A DNA stretch of 64,000 nt from assembly GCF_035083965.1 (NCBI RefSeq), contig NC_089724.1, positions 28,333,435 through 28,397,434 on the forward strand. The letters run 5' to 3'. Source of the DNA: Branchiostoma lanceolatum (lineage: Eukaryota; Chordata; Leptocardii; Amphioxiformes; Branchiostomatidae). The notes under the pieces are model-generated. The model was not told the DNA's origin, made no database searches, and saw nothing but the letters and a program-made list of their open reading frames with translations. Shown here one piece after another: positions 32,501-43,935 of this stretch. How positions within the stretch are numbered: the first letter of the stretch is position 1; every line of letters starts with the position of its first letter. A program made the translations under genes and the position numbers.

Positions 32501-35500
32501 TCATTGTAAAATTTGTCATTCTAAGCTTACGAGAATACATCTTCATCAATTTCATTTTTGTCGGTCCCAAGAAAATCTTGGGTCCTAGAGATAGCCATGG
32601 TTCTGTTGTTATTGTTCTTATCTTGTTATTTTACGAGCAAAAGATTGTCTTCATGCTTTTTGTCCAATGCTCTTTAGATATGTGTGCAGTGTGGCCAAAA
32701 TAAATAACCTGGTCGGCTTGGACATGCGGCTGAACCCCAGGCTACTGGTCAAGTTCAATGTCGCCGCCCCCATGCTTCTCCTGCTTTCTAAATCAAATCT
32801 TTTATAATTTGTGGGTTCTTTTATTTCAAAAGAAGAATTTTTTTCATGGTCAGGAATAGTGGGAAAATTAATAATTAAAATTAACCTGGTCGGCTCGGAC
32901 GTGCGGCTGAGCCCCGGGCTGATTGTCAAGTTCATTGTCTTCGCCCCCGTGCTTCTCCTGCTTGTGCTTCTTCAGTTTGGAGCGCTGCTGGAAGCGCCGG
33001 CCGCAGACCTCGCACACAAAGGCGCAGTACGGCTTCCGCCCGGTGTTGTGCACGGCCATGTGGTTCTTCAGCGCGCCGGGGTTCTGCATCTCAGCCCCAC
33101 ACGTCAGGCACCTGAAGAAAAAGGGAAAGTGATATCAATACAGTAGAAGTTTCTAGATCCCATACACCTGGCATCAGAGCATGAGGATATGCTGTTGAAT
33201 AATCACTTACTTCTTATGGCTTGGGGTGGTTTGACTTTTCATTCTACTGTTATTTTTGTACTGTATGATATTGGTGCCTTAAATAAAAAAGTGAAAGATA
33301 TATCGATCCAGTTTAGCTCACTTAAAAGCTAGCCTGGTATCCGAACCTACCATAGTTCCCAAGTCTCCTCTCAGAGGCTATAAAAGGTTTAGATACCACG
33401 CTACTAATTAAAGAGCTACTCTTCAACTGGTCGTGACAGAGAAGACAGATATTATGTACAGTATTTACAGGTTCATTGTACCAGAGAAATTCTCTTTTAG
33501 ACAAGCACAATGAACAGTACTAGAGGACCATGGCTTAACGGCCTGCATGTCGGGTGAACGACACAATCAGGATCAAACTCACAGCTTCTAGAGGCAGGGT
33601 TGCTAACCACTGGACTACACACACACTACCTGTGGACTCAGGGATAGGACTGAGCCTGCATGCGTGCTAGAGGGTGCAAAGGGGGTTTACAGGACTCTCC
33701 AGCACAGATAAACATGTGGGGACCAGACCTGTGTGTCTGAGGGCTATGAAAATAAAACAACGAATAAGGTTTTGACTGATGACTACGTACCTGCAGACTT
33801 TCCTGGTGGCAAGGAGGTGGATGCGAAGCATGTGGCGCCGCATGTTGAGCCGCGTGCGGAACCGCTTGTCGCACAGCTCGCACGAGAACGGGAGTCTGTC
33901 CGTGTGGTAGATCATATGTCTCTTCATGTACCTGTTGAAGGGAGGAAAGAACATTAGTAGCAGTAATTCCTATTGAAGGGAAAATAAAAACAAACTTTAG
34001 TAGCAATAACATCTGTTGAAGAGACAAAAATGTTAAAAGTAGTAAATAATTTGGCATCAAGCGGACAAAAAACATCTTATATTCTCCTTTCTTTTAATGG
34101 GACAAATCAGAAAGAATCACAGCTAGAATTATGAGAAGCGCGAAAATTTCACATGGATAAAACTTTTGGAAAAGACATTCAATACATGAAAGTATTAACA
34201 TACTTTTGTGTTGTGTTGACTCTTGTGTTGTATTGTGCATTGCTGTGCTGTGTTGTGTCATGTTGGAGTTTAGCTGATCTGTTACCAAGCATAATATAAA
34301 GCTATAACAATGCAGATAGAAAGAAGTCCACATGTCCCACCTCTCAGTCTTGAAGCTCTTGCCACACTGCACACACAGGAAGGCGTTCTGATCTGTGTGT
34401 AACCTGATATGTGCTGTGAGGCTGCTGCGCTGGGAGAAGTGCCGCGGGCAGTGCGGGCAGCGGTGGGGCTGCTCCCCCGTGTGGGTCACCATGTGTCGCT
34501 TCAGCGTCCCCGCCTGACGGAAATGTTTGTTGCAGATTTTGCAGGCAAACGGCTTCTCTCCTGTTCGGTGTGAAAGGAACTGAATCAGACGAATGTTCAA
34601 GAAGACCATTTCCTTATGATATGTCCATCTTATAATGAAGAAAGGAAAAGACTGATGATTACATGTAATGCTATGCAAAAGAGAAGCCGTGCCATAACGT
34701 GAAATATATCATTCCATTATCTTATGTATCAAGTAATGATGTTAGATTAGTACACTAGTATAAATAGTCCGTAGTTGTTAATATTCCATGTTATTTGCCG
34801 TACATTGTACCTGATGCAATTGTTGTGAAATAAACTTGACTTTGATAACCTTCTGCCTGCTAAGGAAGTCGTTTGGTACACATTTGTATCGGTTACTGGT
34901 ATGAGACTAGGTAGCAGGGAGGAGGTTAACATACTGCCCAGTCAGTCATATTTTCACACAGGAGGCATAATCATTTTCCTGTTTCTTATCCTTTCCATGT
35001 TCCTCATGCAGACCAAACAATAAGCGAACATTGATTTTGCATAAGAAGTTCTGAACTATGACGACACCAAAAATTTGCTTTGCTGGTTCTCAGAAAAACA
35101 ACAACATAGAAACAGAGCCTGAGAACATAGTTTGTGCCTTGGTAAACACAGCTTTATTGAGTGGCTGTACTCATTGATATTCAACTTATACAAATGTGCT
35201 GTAATGTTCACACATTAAAAGGTACAAGAACCACATGGAAAAGAATTTGATACAACTGGAACATGTTTTTCTTCTTCTATGCATAGCCCCAGTCCTCAGC
35301 TTAGCAGCTGGGATGTCAGTTATTACTTGACAGGACACTGGCTGTTGTACAGCACTGAGGGGGGAGGGGGGTGGTGGAGGGGGGCATTATTGGGTTCGCC
35401 GACTGCTACCCGACGGGGCTGAATCGCAAGGGTCTGGAGGCTGCCATTTCGGCGGCAACTTGACCTCAATACGACAATTGACTAAGCTTCTTCCTAATCT

Positions 35501-37382
35501 GGGCAAGCAGATCTTTTGGTGGCAAAGACTATATCCAATTAGCAAAGAGAGTTTTATCTGCCAAAACTCCTTTTACCAGTTGAATACGGTTGGAGATAAG
35601 TTTCTTCCCACCTGTATGTGTGTATCTGTGCAGCTTCATGCTCTGGTGGGTGCTAAAGGTTTTCCCGCACATGTCACAGTCCAGCGGCCGCTGTCGGTCG
35701 TTCTCGTGCTTCAGAAGGTGCAGCTTCAGGTACTTCGGCGCCGAGCACTCGCGGGAACAGATGGGGCAGACATAAACTCCGTCTGTGGCCTCCTTATCTC
35801 CAGCACTGAAATAAGATTAAACAGGACTCGATATACATTTTTTTTTATATCTATAAGATGTGCAGATCTAGATGGGGCAGATGCAGGCTTTTAGCTAGGA
35901 TTTATAGACAAGGGGTCCAAAAATGGGGGTAGGGGGATGCTGTGATGCGGGGGTTAGGTGTGTTCTAGTCTTATCATACTTTTAGCAGACCATTTTAAGC
36001 ACTAAAAACTACTTGTTCCTTCTCTGTCTCCCAATGGGCTCTATGGATTAACAATTTCCTGGCATGTCAATCAGTTTTCAGGCTGTCCCAGTGTCTGGTT
36101 GGACTAAAAAGCATCAGTGACACTGTAACACAGTCACACGTGTCTGTAATTACCAGGGAAACAGGGGGTCCTCTGTGCGTCCAGCAGAAAAAGAGGGCGT
36201 CCAATTTCCTTGTTACTGTATTTTAGTATCATTCGTCCAATCAACGCATGGACGCATGCCTAGCTAGAAGCCTGGGCAGATGTAAATTACATCTGTCACC
36301 TCCTTCAGCACTGAGAAATGAGTTTAGAAGTTCTTTTCATAATTTTTCTACCAGATGTACAGAACCAGTAGGCTCTTTTTCACTGCAAGCTTGTTGGTTG
36401 ACAAAATTGACATTACCATTAACTAGAACTAAAACCATATACATGTAGTTCACCTCACTCAGTTGCCATCTCTAGTGTGTACAGTACAGTACATGATATA
36501 TATGAAGCTTTATCTAAAAAATCACATTCCTGACCCTCTCAAGATTTCTGAAAAAAATATTTATCCATCCCTTTTAAATACAAAAGTCATGCATATGTAA
36601 TGTACAGAGAAATTACTAAGGGTCTTAAAATATATAACAGTATATTACATATTCTTGTTTTACATTTCAATACCTTTTATGCATGATTGTGTGATTTGCC
36701 ATGTGTAAAACAGTTTTTCTAGTTATTGTAAATAAATACTGGTTAGTTCTGCTAGTTCATTTTAGTGACACTGAAGAAGAGTGATGGATGTCACTTGAAA
36801 CATCCCGAAATAAATCTCCGAATTCTTATCCAGTTGTAGAGTCTGAATTCTCTCTATATATTTTTCACCTGGATGTCTAACCTTCACACACGTCAAACAT
36901 ATAAGTTTATAACATTATGTTTTTTCCTTTTGAATTGATCTACTTTTCTTTATAAATTTGAACTTCAACACCTACCCCATCTCCTTACTGCAGACATCAT
37001 CACCAGCATCAGATGGCTTCTCACACTCAACAGTTAACTGTACAGATGGTGTCAATGCATCAGCTGCACTCTCAGAGCTACAGGCAGACCCGGCCCTTGC
37101 CTGTTGTATCACACTCTCTATCACATCGTATACTGAGTCTCTCTGTGTCCTACATGGCTGTGAGACAGTCAGTTCTGTCTGATCTTCATCGGGTGTGCTT
37201 GAAGGGTCTTGCTGTGATGACGTGTCAGAATGGTGTGTTGCCATAGCAACAGGAGTGGTTGTGACGTTGCCATTGGTTACAGTTCTGGTGGTATCGAGGC
37301 TGGCTTCTTCACCAGTTAATAACGATTCCTCCTCAGTTTGCACAGGCTCTACCAATGTCTGGCTTGGCCTTGGATGTGCCAT
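26592..37382 (-). CDS. C2H2 zinc-finger protein, 11 coding exons, 1,248 residues
   Basis: Exons in transcript order on the - strand: 37382-36976, 35805-35612, 34560-34341, 33931-33791, 33111-32886, 32134-30262, 29775-29641, 29121-29005, 28446-28368, 27658-27469, 26756-26592. All junctions have AG/GT borders and compatible phases, and the total is 3,747 nt, exactly 1,249 codons with the TGA stop. The ATG at 37382 is in AAGGATGG context. Residues 1-136 are Ser/Thr-rich. An N-terminal block of eight fingers (~140-380) is followed by a ~600-residue Ser/Thr/Ala-rich, finger-poor linker in one 1,873 nt exon. That linker has an atypical CKTCCQGF motif and a Lys/Arg-rich segment ([16 protein letters not shown]) likely to be a nuclear signal. 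A C-terminal block of seven fingers and a 54-residue tail complete the protein. Fingers cross several junctions (exons 3/4, 4/5, 7/8, 9/10), which confirms the joins. It is probably a nuclear DNA-binding protein; no named orthologue is recognised. Confidence 0.9.
28760..29005 (-). repeat. 30/39 bp minisatellite duplicating a zinc-finger exon end and its 5' splice site
   Basis: Eight copies of an HMYTHTG-coding block each end in CAG|GTAACC-type or related donors (near 29004, 28974, 28944, 28909, 28870, 28830, 28800 and 28760). The units are 30 or 39 nt, except one around 28915-28944 that carries a 6 nt internal expansion. All are multiples of three, so use of any donor keeps phase 1 and only lengthens the linker after the finger. 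Two variants carry HIG and RTG in place of HTG. Confidence 0.85.
30262..32134 (-). CDS. Second zinc-finger gene, giant exon 6 (linker plus one finger)
   Basis: This 1,873 nt exon starts in phase 0 with Val-Cys-Arg-Val-Met and ends after [17 protein letters not shown] in phase 1. Most of it encodes low-complexity Ser/Thr/Ala sequence that is weakly constrained in appearance. A methionine at 32122 could start a shorter protein from an internal promoter. I favour continuity with exon 5 because the phase matches exactly. Confidence 0.85.
32706..32795 (-). repeat. Duplicate of exon 5 3' end with its donor (second zinc-finger gene)
   Basis: Positions 32706-32795 repeat 32885-32970 with about 85% identity by eye, including the ACCTGGTCGG stretch that forms the CCGACCAG|GTTAAT-type donor region. 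The copy lies in the intron just downstream of its parent and has drifted, with small changes in the coding frame. Confidence 0.75.
33300..33650. repeat. Interspersed repeat shared with 22085-22345
   Basis: The block from GATCCAGTTTAGCTCACTT to ACTGGACTACACAC parallels 22083-22255, including the AGCTACTCTTC..C..CTCGTGACA stretch. Both copies lie in zinc-finger gene introns. The class is undetermined; a tRNA-like tail segment is possible. Confidence 0.5.
35400..35470 (-). repeat. Fragment of the tRNA-derived SINE body
   Basis: GCAAGGGTCTGGAGGCTGCC at about 35427 is the reverse complement of the body of the SINE at 41490-41820. The A and B box part is missing. Confidence 0.5.
36770..36900 (+). 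repeat. Tail of an interspersed repeat (three copies in window)
   Basis: The block ...TTATCCAGTTG...CACCTGGATGTCTAACC is shared with 27330-27435 and 56335-56440. The last ~60 bp are the most conserved, as expected for a conserved 3' end of a SINE or LINE family. Confidence 0.5.
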
Positions 37383-37627
37383 CCTTAGAATAATTCTCTA
37401 GAAAGAATTACAACAAGTTGTTAGATTATCTTAAAATTTTAAGTTACATGAAACTTTATACTATAGGACTACTAGGGATGGACCCCTACTAAGTACTCTT
37501 TTCGATACATGTGGTGGTCAATGTATGGCTCTCCTCAAACACGGGAACTCCGCGATTACATCCCATCCAAGAGACATCCCTAAGACCTAAAAGAGAGCTA
37601 GGTACTCATTTTAACCTTAGTCGAGTG

Positions 37628-38120
37628 AGCTTTATGGTCTCATTTCTATGTCAGTCCGTGTGTATACTCCCAAAGAATCCGGCCTAAAAAAATAACTGGG
37701 CATAAGAGGCATGTGTTTAGGTGGATCATAAATTGCCTTTTATCTGCCCCACCTGATATAACAAGAATTTGAGATGAAAGCTTGTTTATTACTATCAGGA
37801 TTATTATGTAGGTAGGAAAGTTTCGTCATCCGAGCGATAGGTCGGACGTGTACGCATTTTGCTATGAGTGATACGGTCAGGCGCTGGAGGTACAGCGGCC
37901 CTGTGTGGATAGTGGGTACCTTCAGTTTAAAATGTAATAAATATCGTTGTCACCGTTATATTTGGGTGAATCTTTTTTTGCTGCATGACGAACATGTGTG
38001 CTTCCAACAGAAAGTAAAACATGTCCAGAACTTTTTTGGGTTTCTAAATTTTTAGTCATAAAGTTGCGTATTTCAACGTTGATTCCAATGGAACAGCCTA
38101 ACACAGGAATGAGACCTTAA
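37628..38120. mobile_element. TTAA-ended transposon, copy 2 (degenerate)
   Basis: The right end at about 38106-38119 (GGAATGAGACCTTA) and left end at about 37633 (ATGGTCTCATTTC) match the element at 201-689. The shared interior includes ATGAAAGCTTGTTT and AGGTCGGACG. The copy lies just upstream of the second zinc-finger gene's first coding exon and may overlap its 5' flank. Confidence 0.55.
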
Positions 38121-38414
38121 AGTAATGTTAGTGAGATCACAGTGGAAATAAGGGTTAAGTGGCCCTTTCTGAACATTTTGGGGCCTAACAGTCAAACAGC
38201 CTAACCTGCCAGACAACCAAACTGAAATTCATCCCCGAGTAGCTGGTTATAAAAGCACAGAACAGTTTGCCTTCACGCCTTGGTGTAACAAGTATTGAAG
38301 TGATCGAAGAGCAGTCGTAAGATTTTACGTGGGGAGGGGGGCGATATTTATGCCTAGCAACAAAAACTTGCAGCAAAACCCCAGGAGGCGCCAGATTTTC
38401 TAAAAACTAATACA

Positions 38415-38500
38415 CCACGTACCTGGTAATGTTATTCTATCTTGAAGGCTTCCTTTCTGACATCACTAGGTGTTAGGTGTCGCGTTTTCAACAGTTTTTT
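38415..38500 (-). promoter_or_regulatory. Possible 5' untranslated exon of the second zinc-finger gene
   Basis: A - strand donor (ACCAG|GTACGT) is seen at about 38420. The matching acceptor (CTTTCTAG) precedes 37397, just before the ATG exon. The 5' boundary and promoter were not identified. Confidence 0.35.
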
Positions 38501-38884
38501 CCCCGTTACACCAAGCCGATCTCACACCCAGGATCTCCATGTTGTTATGGGGTGTTCCATTATTCTACAGGGGAGAAAATTATGCTTAAAAGGTTTATAT
38601 AAAATGATGGCTTCTTGTAATAAAAACAAGAAAAAAAATATATGTATAGCTGTTAAATTGTACAAATGTAGTTTGATTGCCATCATTTATTGCGCTAAAA
38701 AGGTTAATAATGTTTATGATTTCCCCCTACAATTGAATGGCTCAACCCAAATATCAGCTGAGCGCCCTGGGTAGGGTCAGGGTACAATCAGTGGTAAAAT
38801 GGTACCATGACATACTTTGGGTGATTGCCGTCAAAAGTAAGTCAGGTTTGAGGTTCTTTGTAATTCTAGTAAGTCACAATGAGG

Positions 38885-39935
38885 TTGATAGTTATCTCCA
38901 TGAAAAATGGAGATATACTTTTGGGTGTGTCTGTGTGTCTGTCTGTTTGTTTGTCTGTCTGTTTGTCTGTTGTGTTTCCGCACCACTCCAGTCAGCATAA
39001 CTCAAGAACCTCTTGATGGATTACGATGATATTTGGTATGTCAAGGTCGATTTTGGGCCCCCTGGTATGTGACCTTGGTACTGCAGCAGAAATTCCATTT
39101 TTGTATCTCTTGACCTGTACATGCTATGGTCTTGATTTTTTTGGTGGCAGATAGCTTGTGGTGTAATAAAGACGTGGTGTGGGTTTGGGCCCTCTAGCAG
39201 CTTGCTCTGGAACTGCAGGGGCGTTATCTTGAAAATCTTCTAAGGAGAATAACTCAGCAAAGGAACGATAGATTTCCATGATATTTAGTATACAGGTAGC
39301 TTAGACAGAGATGTACATAATGAAGTGCAAATTATGTTAATTAGGACTTAAATTGCATAATTGATGAGGAAATCTATATTTGCAGTGTTTTACATTATCA
39401 GGCTCAAATACATGTCAATGTATGTTTATGGAAAGTGGATTATCAACAGATACCAATTATGCAAATAAATTCATTATTTGCATAATTAATGCACAACACC
39501 ATATCTCATCTAATTGGAAAATTATAGGACTGTCAATATGATACTTAGTATGCAGGTAGCTTAGATAGAGATATACATAATGAAGTGCAAATTATGCTAA
39601 TTGTGACTTAATTTGCATAGCTAATGAGGAAAATCTATATTTGCAGTATTTTCCATTATCAGACTCAAATACATGTAACACATGTAGTTTATGGAAAGTC
39701 GAGCATCAACAGATACCAATTATGCAAATAAATTCCTGATTTGCATAATTAATGAAAAACACCATAATTCATCTAATTGGAAAATTATAGGACTGTAAAT
39801 ATTGCAACATGTGTAAGTTAGATAAAGGTGTTTATGACCAAGCATATATTATGCAAATGTGTAAGTCATTTGCATGAATAGGATTGTTCATGGAGATATG
39901 AGGTCGTGGAACTCTTGTTCTGTAATGTTCGGCAT
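38885..39935 (+). repeat. ~1 kb AT-rich interspersed repeat with an internal ~258 bp tandem duplication
   Basis: It begins near CCATGAAAAATGGAGATATA and ends TTCATGGAGATATGAGGTC, so the ends are a short near-inverted pair. Two internal units (about 39284-39540 and 39541-39797) are near-identical, sharing a GTAGCTTAGA.AGAGAT.TAC block and CAGATACCAATTATGCAAAT. Related fragments lie at 970-1095, about 54175-55230 and about 60300-60900. No coding capacity. Confidence 0.6.
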
Positions 39936-40186
39936 ATTTTACTAGTATACTTAGTGTTCATATTATAACTTTACGGCCTTTAGTACCATATTTCTTGGAG
40001 AGACTCTTCTAAACCGTGCAGGCTGATCATGTTTCCACTTTGGTCCAGGCATGAAGTCTAACCAGCTATCAGCCAGTCAGAGAATTGCTTATAGATATTG
40101 TCCGATTCTCTGATTGGATGACAGCTAGCTAGAAGCCACGCCCACAAATGTGGAAACCTCAGCCCGATTTAGCAGAGCCTCCCCAA

Positions 40187-40284
40187 GGTATATAAGCCTT
40201 GGACGAGGCTTTCCGTAGGAGAATACAACTTGACATGCTGCAGGTAGTCTACAGATCTTTTCTACCCCGCAGATCCTGATCACG
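40187..40284 (+). promoter_or_regulatory. TATA-box promoter and 5' UTR of the TMEM53-like gene
   Basis: A TATATAAG at about 40189 lies 96 bp upstream of the ATG at 40285, consistent with a start of transcription near 40215-40225. The sequence between shows no need for an intron. Confidence 0.5.
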
Positions 40285-41441
40285 ATGAAGGATCTTGGAG
40301 AACACATGACCCTCCTGCTGCCTCCAGGACAGGTGTCAGCTCACCTGTCTACAGCTAGACACCTGTCACCTGCTGTGCACCTGGCACCTGCTGCACCTCT
40401 GGTGGTGTTGATTGGTTGGCTCAACGCTAGCCGGACTGTCCTGGGGAAGTATGCAGGTAGTTACAGAAGTTTTGTTTGTTTGTTTGTTTGTTTGTTTGTT
40501 TGTTTGTTTGTTTGAAGCTTTGTTTATTCATGATAAGCTCAAATCGACACACAGGCCACTTTTCATTGAGGTCTAAGTCATTTTAATATTTGCACGTGTG
40601 TGCCAGGTGCATGTGTGTGTGTGACAATTTTGGGCCATTTTAAGAATGTATAGACTAAGAATAGAAGTGGAGCCTCAGTTAAGAAGATTTTGTTGAAATG
40701 CCCTTTTGACCTCTTATTTTGTTTATTCTTAAACAGCCTTAATATCTGACAATAACAATAACACAGACCTATCCCTGTTTTCCAGAACTGTACACCGATC
40801 GTGGGTTCCAGGTTCTCCTGGTGAGGTCTCAGTTCAGTCATGGCACGCAGCCAGCAACAGGCCGTCAGCTCATGACAGACGTTCTGGATTTCCTTGAGAG
40901 AGAAGTCTCCTCCCAACCCATCGTTCTACATGTGGCCTCCATGGGCTTCTACATGCTTGGTTGGATGGTGTACCTCATGAATATTCATGAGGACAAATAC
41001 GGCACTGTTAGGAACAGAGTCGTAGGGCTGGTTTTGGACAGCCCTGTCGCTGATGGTAAAGGAGCCTTCAATGGTATGGTCGTCGGATTAACAAGTTGGA
41101 CTGTGCTACAGATGCTGATAAGGTTTGCAGTCAATGTATACTACACTTTGGCAAGACAGGTCGTCAGCAAGTATGAGGTTCTGACAGACAGTATCACAGG
41201 AAAGCCCATTTTGGCCCCAGTGCTAGTGCTGTATTCCATGGATGATCAAGTATGTCAGATGGATTCCTTGCAGGGCTTCCTGGGAAAATGGAGGTCACTA
41301 GGGATTGAGGTAACAGAGCAGTGCTGGGAAAAGTCAGCTCATGTAGGGCACCTGGTAAATCATAGGGAAGAATACCTGAGTGCCTTAGATGGATTCCTTG
41401 CTCGGCAGCCACTGAACAGGACTCCAAGATCCAAATTATGA
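40285..41441 (+). CDS. TMEM53/DUF829-like alpha/beta-hydrolase-fold protein, two exons, 275 residues
   Basis: Exons 40285-40456 and 40786-41441 join in phase 1 (GCAG|GTAGTT, TTTTCCAG|AACTG). Their total of 828 nt makes 276 codons with the TGA stop. Vertebrate TMEM53 is close to this length (~277). Visible features are the N-terminal PLVVLIGWLNASRTVLGKYA, which matches the family opening, a nucleophile-region HVASMGFYMLG, an Asp in VLVLYSMDDQVC and a His in HVGHLVNHREEY. These fit the Ser-Asp-His order of the alpha/beta-hydrolase fold. Family members are nuclear-envelope-associated; a substrate is not known to me. The ATG context is CACGATGA, and the intron carries a (TTTG)n tract. The gene is oriented divergently from the zinc-finger gene upstream. 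Confidence 0.85.
40470..40515. repeat. (TTTG)n microsatellite
   Basis: About 11 near-perfect TTTG copies lie in the intron directly after the 40456 donor. A similar (GTTT)n tract occurs at 43660-43695. Confidence 0.85.
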
Positions 41442-41488
41442 TAGATAATGCAGGACTAACCAGAGTGACAGTGTGTATCATAGGTAAC

Positions 41489-41825
41489 ATTGTGTGGCAA
41501 CATCGTGTAGCGCAATCAGTAGGGTGTTTCGCCCAGAACCGAGAGGTCCTGGGTTCGAAACCCCGATATGCCCCGATGTTGTGCCCTTTTACACGACTTT
41601 CCTCACTCTACCCAGGTGTGAATGGGTACCTGACTTCGGTTGAGGAAGGTGACGTATTGAGGTGGCAGCCGCCAGACCCTTGCAACAGTTCCACAAAGTG
41701 CAAGTGTGGAGCAAATATGTATTTGTTGTATATTGTGATTGTTAACCCTGCAGCAATTCAGCACTGACTTCCATTGCACTGGTAATTTCTTACCAATAAA
41801 CCATTATTATTATTATTTTTGTATG
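41489..41825 (+). mobile_element. tRNA-derived SINE, full length
   Basis: An A-box-like TGGCAACATCGTGTAGCGCAA and a B-box GGTTCGAAACC at about 41553 give a tRNA-like head. The body includes CACTCTACCCAGGTG and a GTGACGTATTGAGGTGGCAG stretch, and the tail is (ATT)n after ATAAACC. A related copy on the - strand is at 46370-46600, with a fragment at 35400. It overlaps the expected 3' UTR of the TMEM53-like gene, and its AATAAA at about 41806 may supply the polyadenylation signal. Confidence 0.8.
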
Positions 41826-41829
41826 TGCA

Positions 41830-42725
41830 ATAAGAAGCAATGATCTTCCATACCAGGTCTACATAACTCTCGTAACTTGATATGAAACCAACCTTGAGTT
41901 CCAATATTGAGATATTCTGTCATATTAGTTTGTCTATTGACTGATATCTAATAGAAATATTTTTGGTCATTAATTTAAAGTAGACAAAAAAGGCTGTGCT
42001 AAGAGAAGGTGTAAACAGTACTAAATAGAAGATATGTGCCTAGTAAAAAGTGAAGTTTAAGCAACCTGTGTTCAAGTCTTCCTCTTTGACCATTTAAATA
42101 CAAGTTTTACTGTACTTTATAGACAAGTCGTTGCATATTACAACTCAATACAACACAAAGTTAGCATATAAGACATCACACAAGAAAATATGGGCTGTAT
42201 CCAATTGCACATTTAAGCCCAAATAGCAAGTGTAAAGTTTAACCAACAAAGAGTCGCATTTCCTCTATCCACACCCCCTTTCTTCAAATGGAACGTTCCA
42301 GGGGGATTCCCAGATGACCCGACAGGTGAGGTCACACCTGTGGACTTCCGGTTTACCGAGCTCTGGTCGGCAAACTGAAAATGGAGGGAGGGGATATTCA
42401 TTGAGACAAGGCCGCTATTTTTAAGTGTCGAGGAAACGCAGACCTCACAAGACTAAACAGGTGTGTGCGGCTGACGTTTGTACCATAATCACGGTATGCA
42501 GCTAGAGAATAGTCATACGTGAACCCAAGGAGGTGTCACGCTCTCAGACCAAACAAAGACCGGTCGGCATGGCGATCATATTCATAGTGTCTAACAACGA
42601 TAGAACGCTACTGTCATCATTTAACCAAATTTGGGAACCGCGATTGTTGTAGATTGGCATTGAATGTCCCCTTACAAAGAACGTTTAGTATCAGGTCTAG
42701 GGGACTAGACCCAATTCAAGTCAAT
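41830..42725. other. Intergenic, no gene recognised
   Basis: AT-rich, followed by a GC-richer block (42340-42420). No splice-consistent frame was found. Confidence 0.45.
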
Positions 42726-42727
42726 GG

Positions 42728-42924
42728 GTATATAAGCTAGTTCGGAGTTGCTACTACGCATGTGCAGTGTCAAAGGTGAAGGCCCCCGCGACGGAAACAA
42801 GACCCGTCGTTGCTATGCAAATCAAGACAATGTGGAGGCGAGCACTGTTTCCCTAAATCCGTCGCGGGGGCCTTCGCCTTTGACACTGCACATGCGTAGT
42901 AGCAACTCCGAACTAGCTTATATA
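42728..42924. mobile_element. Foldback element with ~65 bp near-perfect arms
   Basis: The arm starting at about 42731 with TATAAGCTAGTTCGGAGTTG faces its reverse complement ending at about 42922 across a ~60 bp spacer. The inner ends read GGCCCCCGCGACGG / CCGTCGCGGGGGCC. There is no coding capacity. Confidence 0.8.
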
Positions 42925-43467
42925 AAGTGGACTGTCTCAGCAAGGAGGTAATGGGAACGAAATAACGTAGGGCACATATATCAAACCCAAAGCTACATCT
43001 TTATTATTCGATATGACCAGACGTTTCCAAGCTGTTAAATAGTTCACATAATACTGATGGACAAAGAGTCAATCTACATTGTTTTGGGGTTTTACAGGCC
43101 CTGCTGGTTTGAAACTTGCCACGTCATCTGGGGGATTTCCCAGGCAGGGGAATTCCATGACAGGTTGGTAAATACGCTTACATTGACGGTCCCCGTTTGA
43201 CTGTCTAAACGTTTGACAAAGTGGTGGCGTCGATACAACGAGCCTTCTTTATGTACTCTCCAAATAGAGGTTAGATTCCGACTGGGAGCCTACATGTAGT
43301 GCTGACGATCTATTCAGCACTGGAAATCCAGTGCGGAAGCCTGACCGTCCGCATTGAAAGCGAGACCTGAAAAAGGAAGTCGAGGTTTTCATAGTTTTGC
43401 CTCCGGCTTGTTTTTTCTGGTGGCAAAATAAGAAAGTCATACAAAACGCATTTAAAACGCCCCAAAC

Positions 43468-43837
43468 ATGCCGGATCCTAACCTCTGCCTGGAGAGTATC
43501 TTTATGAATTACTACGAGGTCTTCTTCACAAGAGGACGATCCAGAAATAGTACTGGTAAATCTGCACTTATCATACAGAATAAGCAGATATATATATTTT
43601 TAGTATTGACCTTTCATTGTATCCATATCATGCCAGTCAAAGATATTTTCATTCACGTCTGTTTGTTTGTTTGTTTGTTTGTTTGTTTGTTTGCTTTGCT
43701 TTTTCGTGACACGCCTGGATGATTCAAAGAGCGATGGATTACTTTTTTCTGATTCTTTTTGGTTTCTAGGAGAAGTCTTGAGAAGAAAGGAACCATTCTT
43801 AACGCCCTACCTCCATGCTACCTTCATGCAAATCAAG
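43468..43837 (+). CDS. Possible short upstream exons (43468-43555, 43770-43837)
   Basis: An ATG at 43468 opens 29 codons to a donor (ACTG|GTAAAT). A possible second exon starts at 43770 after TTTGGTTTCTAG in matching phase and ends at AAG|GTGTAA. Read through, it stops at once (GTG TAA). Neither end matches the next TPR exon in phase, so this is either a separate tiny open frame or part of an alternative 5' end. Weak evidence. Confidence 0.3.
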
Positions 43838-43935
43838 GTGTAAATTGCAAATCATGATATGAGAGGGCGATAGTCTTTCACTAATTGTACAAACATTGAA
43901 CATTTGCAATCATGTCATATGCACTTCAGGTGTGA

